18,134 nucleotides of DNA from JAGNLA01 sp964472265 (GTDB lineage Bacteria > Caldisericota > Caldisericia > JAAYUI01). Positions 7,883-14,118 of the stretch are shown here, piece after piece; position 1 is the first letter of the stretch, and every line of letters begins with the position of its first letter. Made by a program: the position numbers and the translations under genes. The notes beneath the pieces are model-generated. The model was given only the letters and a program-made list of their open reading frames with translations, was not told the DNA's origin and ran no database searches. The DNA is taken from NCBI GenBank assembly GCA_964472265.1, contig CAYYJO010000041.1:1-18134 (forward strand). Direction: 5' to 3'.

Positions 7883-8652
7883 GGCATGGCTCCTTTCTCC
7901 TTGAGGGAGGCAATGAGCTTTTCAGCCTTCATATCTGGTGTTTCTCCATCGATCATTACCGTTTCAATCTGTCTGGTGACTGTTTCCTGAGAGACGATGG
8001 TTATTCTTTCAGCTTCGAGTTCGACTCCCAGAGATTCAAGTGTCAGCGTTTCCACTGGAATCGACATAGCTTTGGACATTCCACGAAGTGACGGCAATCT
8101 CGGTATGTTTATATTCTTGGTGACCGACACAACAGCTGGAAGCTGCAACTTCCAATGGGTCAGACCAACATCTGAGATCGTCTTTGCAAACAGCTCGCCA
8201 GAATCCATCTCAACCGATTCAGCTGCAAGGAGCGAGGGGACACCGAGGATTTCAGCAACCATTGCCGGAACTGAGGCGTTCATGGCATCGGTTGTCTGCT
8301 TTCCGCAGATTATGAGGTCAAAGTCTCCATGTTTTTTGATTGCGGCTGCAAGCACTTTCGCCGTGGTCAAAAGATCGGCTCCCGCAAGCTTTGGATCGCA
8401 AACGTGAGTCGCTTCAGAAACACCCATCGAAAGAAGGTCTCTTATGGCTGATACCGCTGATTGTGGCCCCATTGAGAACACTCTTACAGGAGCATCGCCA
8501 GCAAGTGTCAGCGCAAGTTCTGTGGCATTCTTGTCTATCGGGCTGACCGACATTGGGAAAGCCTCCCTGTCAAGCCTGCCATCGCTTCTATATCTGCCCA
8601 CAGGAAACTTCTCGGGATCAGGAACCTGTTTTGCAAGGACATAGATCTTCAT
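7879..8652 (-). CDS. etfB: Electron transfer flavoprotein beta subunit
   Basis: This 257-residue EtfB/FixA is the partner of EtfA. The start MKIYVLAKQVPD matches the family's MKIxVxxKQVPD opening. SPIDKNATELAL corresponds to the usual NPxDxxAxExAL segment. CGKQTTDAMNASVPAMVAE is the nucleotide-binding loop region, here different from both the common GKQAIDDD form and the bifurcating-type D-G-D-T form. LQLPAVVSVTKNINIPRLPSLRGMSKA is the recognition-loop region (given here only as a landmark, near residues 165-195). GGAGG lies 4 nt before the ATG at 8652. It is the first gene of the etfBA operon, with its own promoter upstream. Confidence 0.93.
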   Translation of the reverse strand: MKIYVLAKQVPDPEKFPVGRYRSDGRLDREAFPMSVSPIDKNATELALTLAGDAPVRVFSMGPQSAVSAIRDLLSMGVSEATHVCDPKLAGADLLTTAKVLAAAIKKHGDFDLIICGKQTTDAMNASVPAMVAEILGVPSLLAAESVEMDSGELFAKTISDVGLTHWKLQLPAVVSVTKNINIPRLPSLRGMSKAMSIPVETLTLESLGVELEAERITIVSQETVTRQIETVMIDGETPDMKAEKLIASLKEKGAMP

Positions 8653-8681
8653 ACAACCTCCGAATATATTCTGTGCCGTAG

Positions 8682-8710
8682 ATTATAATTAAAACCTGAC
8701 TTTATTCCAA
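8682..8710 (-). promoter_or_regulatory. Promoter of etfBA
   Basis: On the minus strand TTGGAA (8705-8710) is followed after exactly 17 bp by a perfect TATAAT (8682-8687). The start would lie near 8675, giving a leader of about 22 nt that contains the GGAGG ribosome site. Confidence 0.7.
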
Positions 8711-9030
8711 GTGCAAGGCTTACAGGTTAACGGATTTTATAAGTTTGAAATAAATCCATACATGCATATTCCAGTTACCAAGTCAATTCTTCTGGTGTTG
8801 CCGTATCTGGTTCCTATTTTCGGTTTGATGCGTTAGAGAAGCGAATTTTTTGCAAAAAACCTTCAACCTAAATTACAGAACTAGAATTATGTTAATGGAT
8901 TCTCGTAAAAATGTCATATTATTATGGATTTTACAGCATCAAAATAACTACCATCTCTTAGACAACACCAGCGCAAGAAGGTTTCCTAACCAAGGTTTAA
9001 CATATTTTCCTTAAACAACATTTTTGGCTC
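8711..9030. other. AT-rich spacer between divergent etfBA and gdhA
   Basis: This is about 320 bp between the two promoters. I see no convincing ORF, RNA gene or long inverted repeat. A short near-repeat, TTAATGGATT (8892-8901) and TTATGGATTT (8932-8941), is the only pattern noted and is too short to weigh. Confidence 0.5.
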
Positions 9031-9058
9031 TTGAAAGGGGTATTAGCAAGTCTATACT
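9031..9058 (+). promoter_or_regulatory. Promoter of the glutamate dehydrogenase gene
   Basis: TTGAAA (9031-9036) is followed after 16 bp by TATACT (9053-9058). The start near 9065 gives a leader of about 47 nt. Confidence 0.65.
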
Positions 9059-9074
9059 CACTGCGGTTTTAAAA

Positions 9075-9100
9075 TTTGGGCGGTGAGACTCCGCCCCAAA
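9075..9100 (+). promoter_or_regulatory. Leader hairpin abutting the gdhA ribosome site
   Basis: TTTGGGCGG (9075-9083) pairs with CCGCCCCAAA (9091-9100), a 9-bp stem with one bulged C and loop TGAGACT. The 3' arm shares its final A residues with the AAAAGGAG ribosome site (9098-9105). There is no T-tract, so this is not a terminator; a role in message stability or translation control is possible. Confidence 0.5.
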
Positions 9101-9111
9101 AGGAGAAATAA

Positions 9112-10398
9112 ATGAGCGACAAGGGTTTCAATGCATTCAAGATGGCGCAGGATCAGTTCGACAGGGTTGCAGACATGCTCGAACTCGACGAAGGAACAAG
9201 GCAGCTGCTTCGTTCTCCAATCATGGAATACCACTTCAGGATTCCAGTAAAGATGGACGACGGCTCAACAAAGGTCTTCCAGGGATTCAGGGTTCAGCAC
9301 AACGACGCACGCGGACCGGCAAAGGGTGGAATCCGTTTCCATCCGCAGGAAACTGCAGACACCGTTCGTGCACTTGCAACATGGATGACATGGAAGTGTT
9401 CAGTTGTTGACATCCCACTTGGTGGCGGCAAGGGTGGAGTTATTTGCGATCCACACAACCTCTCCATGAGGGAACAGGAACAGATTTGCCGTGGCTGGGT
9501 CAGACAGGTTTCGAAGAATGTCGGTCCGGTGCAGGATGTTCCAGCTCCAGACGTCATGACCTCAGGCCAGCACATGCTGTGGATGATGGACGAATATGAG
9601 AAGCTCTCAGGCGGCCACTTCCCAGGTATGATCACCGGCAAGCCGGTTGGCATGGGCGGATCACTTGGCAGAACCGAAGCAACTGGTTACGGCCTCATCT
9701 ACACAGTCAGGGAAGCCCTCAAGCTCATGGGCATCGACCCGAAGAACACAACCGCATCAGTCCAGGGTTTCGGAAACGTTGCCCAGCACGCAATCGAACT
9801 CTACAACAAGTACGGCGGAACAGTCGTTGCAGTCTCATGCTGGTGCCAGGATGACCAGTGCAGCTACACATTCAAGAAGGCCTCAGGCGTAGACTATAAG
9901 CAGCTCCTCTCAATCACCGACAAGTTCGGCGGAATCAATCCAAAGAAGGCCAAGGAACTCGGTTACGAAGTTCTTCCAGGCGATGCATGGATTGAGCAGG
10001 ATGTTGACATCCTCCTTCCGTCAGCCATCGAAAACCAGATCACAGGCGAAAACGTTGGCAAGATTGCAAAGAAGGTCAAGATCATCGCTGAAGGCGCAAA
10101 TGGCCCGACAACACCGGTTGCCGACCACGTCATTCACGAGAGAGGCATTTTCGTAATCCCAGACTTCCTCGCAAACGCAGGCGGAGTCACATGCTCATAC
10201 TTCGAACAGGTTCAGTGCAACATGAACTACTTCTGGGAAAAGGAAGAAGTTCTCGACAAACTCGACAAGAAGATGACGTCAGCATTCCACGCCGTTGCCG
10301 ACCTTGCAAAGAAGAAAAACGTCTACATGAGAGACGCTGCCTACATGATCGCAATCACACGTGTGGCAGATGCATGCAAGCTCAGAGGCTGGGTCTGA
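9112..10398 (+). CDS. gdhA: Glutamate dehydrogenase (Glu/Leu/Phe/Val dehydrogenase family)
   Basis: This 428-residue enzyme of the hexameric GDH family reversibly deaminates glutamate to 2-oxoglutarate and ammonium with NAD(P). The substrate domain carries GPAKGGIR (68-75), K95 in MTWK, catalytic K107 in PLGGGKGG and the aspartate of PAPDV (D147). The nucleotide domain has the GFGNVA Rossmann turn (about residues 220-225) and EGANGPTTP. An uncommon CWCQDDQC stretch follows the first Rossmann strands at about residue 243. Length is normal for the family. The ATG has AAAAGGAG 6 nt upstream. Codon choice is visibly more biased than in neighbouring genes (Lys almost always AAG, Gly mostly GGC/GGT/GGA), which suggests high expression. 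It is a single-gene unit with its own promoter and terminator. Cofactor preference is not determined; the family call is firm. Confidence 0.95.
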   Translation: MSDKGFNAFKMAQDQFDRVADMLELDEGTRQLLRSPIMEYHFRIPVKMDDGSTKVFQGFRVQHNDARGPAKGGIRFHPQETADTVRALATWMTWKCSVVDIPLGGGKGGVICDPHNLSMREQEQICRGWVRQVSKNVGPVQDVPAPDVMTSGQHMLWMMDEYEKLSGGHFPGMITGKPVGMGGSLGRTEATGYGLIYTVREALKLMGIDPKNTTASVQGFGNVAQHAIELYNKYGGTVVAVSCWCQDDQCSYTFKKASGVDYKQLLSITDKFGGINPKKAKELGYEVLPGDAWIEQDVDILLPSAIENQITGENVGKIAKKVKIIAEGANGPTTPVADHVIHERGIFVIPDFLANAGGVTCSYFEQVQCNMNYFWEKEEVLDKLDKKMTSAFHAVADLAKKKNVYMRDAAYMIAITRVADACKLRGWV

Positions 10399-10471
10399 TA
10401 GCCTAAAATCACCGATCCCATCGGTTTCATTGCCTCCACCCCCTTAGGGCAGGATCCGATTCTTTCAGCAG

Positions 10472-10504
10472 CCCCCTTCTTTCTTAAGAAGGGGGTTTTT
10501 GTTT
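10472..10504 (+). terminator. Intrinsic terminator after gdhA
   Basis: CCCCCTTCTT (10472-10481) pairs perfectly with AAGAAGGGGG (10486-10495) around a TCTT loop, followed by TTTTTGTTT. It lies about 70 bp after the gdhA stop and is a textbook rho-independent terminator. Confidence 0.92.
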
Positions 10505-10609
10505 GGTGCCCCTTAAACAATTGATTCCCTATTTTTCGACAGAAATGATTTCCGTCGTGTCGTAGTTTCAAATTTTTGCCCCATCAAAAAGCTTTCCTTC
10601 ACCCATCAC

Positions 10610-10637
10610 TTGACAATCAAAATATTTTGACTAAATT
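10610..10637 (+). promoter_or_regulatory. Promoter of the TetR-family gene
   Basis: A perfect TTGACA (10610-10615) is followed after 16 bp by TAAATT (10632-10637). The start near 10644 falls at the centre of the palindrome at 10635-10652. Confidence 0.65.
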
Positions 10638-10652
10638 GAGTAATAACTCAAT
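10635..10652. promoter_or_regulatory. Operator O1, probably for the adjacent TetR-family regulator
   Basis: ATTGAGT-AATA-ACTCAAT is a perfect 7-bp inverted repeat with a 4-nt centre. It overlaps the -10 end and the predicted transcription start, an ideal position for repression. It shares the core TGAGT-N4-ACTCA with the second site at 10667-10680. Confidence 0.65.
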
Positions 10653-10665
10653 GAGTGAGGTGTCA

Positions 10666-11298
10666 ATGAGTATTGACTCAGGACAGAGAAGCGACAGAAA
10701 AGAAAAGACCAGAAAAGCCATTGTAGACTCAGCTTTCGAGCTGTTTGCAAGCAATGGCATCATGGTAACCACAACCCAGGAAATCGCCAAAAACGCAGGA
10801 ATTTCTCACGGTCTCATCTTCTCCTATTTCCCCACAAGAGACATCCTGATCCTGACAATGATTGAAGAATTCGGCCTCAGGCTGGTTTCCAGGATGAACG
10901 AGATCTCCGAACCGCTTGCGACGCTTGAACAGGTGTTAAATGCCCATCTGACCGTCATCTCCGAGAACGAGGCATTCTACGCCAGGCTCATGCATGAAAG
11001 CCCAACGATCCCGCAAACTGCACGTTCCGCCTACATCATGAACCTCAACTCGATTTCAGGCAAAATCCTGACTGCCATAAAACGGGACGCAGGAAAGGAC
11101 GACCATCAGGCACAGATGTGGCTGAGAACCTGGAACGGACTTATTTTCTACTACCTGATGTATCGTGATTTCATCTCGCCCGGGAAATCCGTCATTGACG
11201 AGAAAAGAGGCGAAATCATGAGTTTTTTTCAAAATTGCCTGAAAGGTGAGATTAATGAAACGCTGCCAGTCGTGCGGAAGACTCATCGAACTGCTTGA
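10666..11298 (+). CDS. TetR/AcrR-family transcriptional regulator
   Basis: This 210-residue one-component repressor-type regulator carries the family's N-terminal DNA-binding domain. Its recognisable pattern is AIVDSAFELFASNG (19-31), then TTQEIAKNAGISHGLIFSYF (36-55), followed by a variable helical ligand-binding domain (about 70-205). The ligand cannot be read from sequence. I chose the ATG at 10666: GAGGTG is just upstream, and earlier in-frame starts (10576 TTG, 10651 ATG) lie before or inside the promoter/operator region. Palindromes on the promoter and over the start codon point to autorepression. The last 44 nt overlap the start of the zinc-ribbon membrane protein gene, so the two are cotranscribed and the regulator probably controls that gene too. 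Confidence 0.88.
   Translation: MSIDSGQRSDRKEKTRKAIVDSAFELFASNGIMVTTTQEIAKNAGISHGLIFSYFPTRDILILTMIEEFGLRLVSRMNEISEPLATLEQVLNAHLTVISENEAFYARLMHESPTIPQTARSAYIMNLNSISGKILTAIKRDAGKDDHQAQMWLRTWNGLIFYYLMYRDFISPGKSVIDEKRGEIMSFFQNCLKGEINETLPVVRKTHRTA
10667..10680. promoter_or_regulatory. Operator O2 overlapping the TetR start codon
   Basis: TGAGT-ATTG-ACTCA has the same 5-bp arms and 4-nt spacing as the core of O1, with centres 30 bp apart, close to three helical turns. A further TGAGT half-site lies between them (10652-10656). The T of the ATG is the first base of the palindrome. Confidence 0.5.
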
Positions 11299-12943
11299 GG
11301 ACTTTGCGGGGTTAGACCAGTCCAGCAATTATTGCTGTTCGTGTGCAGATGATTCTGGCAAGATAAAATCTTTTGAGGAAGTGCTGGACAATCTCACACA
11401 AAGGATTGCAAAGACTGACGGTTTTGATGAATCAGCCTCGAGAAACGCAGCGTTGCAGATACTTGGAAGACAACCGGCCTGGGAGCCAAGATTTCGCAAG
11501 GAGGAAGGGATGAAAACAAACAAAAGAAGGGTGACCATTATCTCAGTTACTGCCATTCTGGTGCTGGTTGCAGGGAGCGCTACATGGTTGTTCGCAAGCA
11601 ATTACTATGAAAACAAGATGTGGAGCAGGGAAATCCATATTGCCAAATATGACAATCCATTCTCAAACATCAGCAAGACGGAATCCAACGGATACGAGAT
11701 TACAGAATTCAGGTGCAAGGGTGATCAGGAGCTGACAAACCTTGAAAACGGCATTCTCCAGTTTCAAAGTTACGAAGATGCTGCATACATAGAGAACAAC
11801 AAAAAATTTATAAACATGGATGACATAAGGTATTCAAGCTATGTTTACAACATCGAGTCAAGAAAAGGCATGGATTTAGGATCGATTGGAACTTGGGATG
11901 ATGAGAAGCTGACAAACAATCTGGTGTCGATGGTTGATGGAAAATTGGCGACAATTGGGTGGACATCGTCTTTCAATGTTGAAGACGAAGAACAACACGC
12001 CAGTGAATTGCTGCAGGATACCGGTCCAGTCAATATCGGTGCCGGATTGAGCCATAAAGTAAAGTTTGACTTGGCAGGCAAGAGGTTTTTACAGGACAAT
12101 ATTTCAGATGGGGAGGTGATTTGCCGGTTTGGACAGAAAACCATAGAAACTTATCCTGGTATGACTAACAGGTATGGTTTTGACCACTATCTGTTCATCA
12201 TCGAAGAAGTCATGTGGTCTCCAGTGATAAGAAGAAAAATAAATCTCGGCAACAGGTATGCTCATCTCAATGGCATAAAAAACAATATTGCAGTGCTGGA
12301 CTGTCAAAATGCAACAGGCGATCCAGAGGAGAAATCATTCCTGGTTGTCAATCTTGAAAACAACGAAACATTATTCATTCCGGCCAACTACTGCAGTTTC
12401 AAGCTGATGATAGACAAAAACAGGTTTATTTTCACAAATCCAAAGAGTGAGCTTTATATGTTCGATGTTTCAAGCAAAACCCAGCACCTGATTGGCAAGA
12501 TTGAAAACAACATGAACGTTCTCGGGTTTTCACAAAGTGGAACTGACATAGATGTTGTGTTATCAATCCGTGACAAACATGGCTACAACAAATCATTTTG
12601 GAAAATAAACAGTAAACTTGGCAAGCCCCTAAAGATTTATGATGGTAAATACATGTCTTATGTCGGCATATCGGGCATGAATATAATCTGGTACACATTC
12701 GACGAGGATATGAAATACACTGAAAATGCAGAAGTGGTTGCCAGGCAAGAAAAGGCCAAGAGCAAAGGCAGAATCGTAAAGACCGACATCGGCACAGGCA
12801 GTACCGAAAATATTATTACCGACACGAACCTGACAATTAATGTAAAATGTGACGGTTCTTATCTTGCATGGGTCAGAAATGTCGGCCCCTTGGGTAACCA
12901 ATGGCAAAACATCTGCTTTACAAAGCTGTCTGAAACAAAGTAG
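11255..12943 (+). CDS. Zinc ribbon - single transmembrane - extracytoplasmic beta-rich protein
   Basis: This 562-residue protein is in three parts. Residues 1-85 resemble the putative zinc-ribbon domain of the Zn_ribbon_2 type: CQSCG (C4, C7) and YCCSC (C27, C30) form a four-Cys site, followed by helical EEVLDNL...GRQPAW. Residues about 93-114 form one hydrophobic helix preceded by KRR, so the ribbon should be cytosolic. Residues 115-562 form a large, beta-rich, probably propeller-like domain outside the membrane. I chose the ATG at 11255, with AAAGGTGA 5 nt upstream; an in-frame GTG at 11246 lies within that site. A second strong ribosome site precedes M86, so a shorter product without the ribbon may also be made. 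The gene overlaps the TetR gene by 44 nt. Its function is unknown; a role as a membrane sensor or partner of the regulator is inference only. Confidence 0.7.
   Translation: MKRCQSCGRLIELLEDFAGLDQSSNYCCSCADDSGKIKSFEEVLDNLTQRIAKTDGFDESASRNAALQILGRQPAWEPRFRKEEGMKTNKRRVTIISVTAILVLVAGSATWLFASNYYENKMWSREIHIAKYDNPFSNISKTESNGYEITEFRCKGDQELTNLENGILQFQSYEDAAYIENNKKFINMDDIRYSSYVYNIESRKGMDLGSIGTWDDEKLTNNLVSMVDGKLATIGWTSSFNVEDEEQHASELLQDTGPVNIGAGLSHKVKFDLAGKRFLQDNISDGEVICRFGQKTIETYPGMTNRYGFDHYLFIIEEVMWSPVIRRKINLGNRYAHLNGIKNNIAVLDCQNATGDPEEKSFLVVNLENNETLFIPANYCSFKLMIDKNRFIFTNPKSELYMFDVSSKTQHLIGKIENNMNVLGFSQSGTDIDVVLSIRDKHGYNKSFWKINSKLGKPLKIYDGKYMSYVGISGMNIIWYTFDEDMKYTENAEVVARQEKAKSKGRIVKTDIGTGSTENIITDTNLTINVKCDGSYLAWVRNVGPLGNQWQNICFTKLSETK
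11498..11512 (+). promoter_or_regulatory. Strong internal ribosome binding site and in-frame ATG
   Basis: AAGGAGG (11498-11504) lies 5 nt before an in-frame ATG (11510-11512), codon 86 of the zinc-ribbon membrane protein. Initiation here would give a 477-residue protein starting just before the transmembrane helix (MKTNKRRVT), without the zinc ribbon. This SD is better than the one at the upstream start. Confidence 0.55.
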
Positions 12944-12993
12944 CTTCCACTCAGACTCCCCCAAGGTTAAGCAACCCGAGTGAACCAAAACCG

Positions 12994-13019
12994 GTCATGT
13001 TGCTTATTGAAAACATGAC
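12994..13019. repeat. Inverted repeat between convergent genes
   Basis: GTCATGTT (12994-13001) and AACATGAC (13012-13019) are perfect 8-bp arms with a 10-nt loop. They lie in the roughly 150-bp gap between the zinc-ribbon protein gene and the convergent transporter gene. It could act as a two-way transcription end, but there is no T-tract on either side. Confidence 0.4.
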
Positions 13020-13090
13020 AACATTAGGATTACTCTCAATTTTAGTTCTGGTTTTCTTCGGCGTTTCAAGGTAAAGCGACGCCAGATGAG

Positions 13091-14038
13091 TCACAGCTGC
13101 GGATCGATTGCGTCGATGTTTCTGCTGCCAACGCCAGTTGTGGTCAACCAGATGCCGGCAAGCACGATCAGTCCGCCAACAACTGTTTGCCAGCCGATTT
13201 TTTCGCCCATGAACAGGTAAGCGATCAGCGAAGCCCCGATGGGTTCAAACAATATGGCCGTTGCCGTTATCGTTGGTGTAAGATGTTTAACGCTGACGTT
13301 TAACGCCGTGTGGCCGAGGAAGTGGGAGAAGATGCCCATTCCAATCATTGCAAGCCACGCCCAGTGGTTGAAGCCGATGAGTGCATTGCCAGAAATCAAG
13401 GCTCCAACAAGCAAAACAACCGTTGCCGTCGGATAGGATATCGAAACCGTCTGCCAAACAGTGAGCTTCTCCTGGCAAACCTTCGACAAAAGTAGGTATG
13501 CACAGGCAAAGATGGCTGCAATCAGCGTGAGGACGGCGCCAACTATTGAAGAAGACTCCCCTACTCCTCCTGAAAGAGCGATAAACGCTGAGCCGGAGAA
13601 GGCTATTGCAATGCCAATGCCCGAAAGCCAGCCCGGTTTTTTCCTCCAAAAGAAAAACTCAGCCAGAACCGTCCAAATCGGGGTAGTGGTCACGAGAACC
13701 ACGCATTGAGGCAGGGGCATCATCGACATGCCCTGAAACCACAGAACAAAATGGAAGGCAAGCAGCACGCCCGAAATGATGGCAAGGGTCAAAGGCTTCG
13801 ATTTTGGCGAGAATGGTTTGGAAAGTGTCTTGAAAAATGTTGCCCAGTCCAGCGTCCACGGTTTGCCAATCGGGATAATGATGACTGTTGCTGTGAAAAG
13901 CCTCCAAAACGCCATTGTGAACGGGATTCCATCGGCGCCATTGCCCTGGGCGATCCTGATGAACGGTGCAGCAAGGCATATACCGGCTATTCCAGCAGCC
14001 AGCAGGAGGAAATAGAACGCTTTTGACCTGTTTTCCAT
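13091..14038 (-). CDS. EamA-type (DMT superfamily) transporter
   Basis: This 315-residue inner-membrane protein has about ten hydrophobic helices in two repeats of the drug/metabolite transporter fold. The first repeat opens with a helix around FYFLLLAAGIAGICLAAPFI and then FTMAFWRLF, the usual EamA entry. The second contains LTPTITATAILFEPIGASLIAYLFMGEK (landmark near the C-terminal quarter), the typical final EamA signature with a conserved E-P in mid-membrane. The substrate cannot be inferred; relatives export amino acids, nucleosides or other metabolites. I chose the ATG at 14038; an upstream in-frame TTG at 14071 would add 11 residues. Neither has a strong SD. It lies about 80 bp downstream of the lipoprotein gene on the same strand. 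Confidence 0.85.
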   Translation of the reverse strand: MENRSKAFYFLLLAAGIAGICLAAPFIRIAQGNGADGIPFTMAFWRLFTATVIIIPIGKPWTLDWATFFKTLSKPFSPKSKPLTLAIISGVLLAFHFVLWFQGMSMMPLPQCVVLVTTTPIWTVLAEFFFWRKKPGWLSGIGIAIAFSGSAFIALSGGVGESSSIVGAVLTLIAAIFACAYLLLSKVCQEKLTVWQTVSISYPTATVVLLVGALISGNALIGFNHWAWLAMIGMGIFSHFLGHTALNVSVKHLTPTITATAILFEPIGASLIAYLFMGEKIGWQTVVGGLIVLAGIWLTTTGVGSRNIDAIDPQL

Positions 14039-14118
14039 GAACGGATAAATGATAGCCTCAAACCTGCACAAATAAACTAATCCGGCGAATCAGTTCAAGA
14101 ATACCCTGCATTCAATAC

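Noticed and set aside
10576..10665. TTG start giving the TetR protein 30 more residues
   Set aside because: It would place the coding region across the promoter and operator; residues before MSIDSG do not look like a TetR N-terminus.
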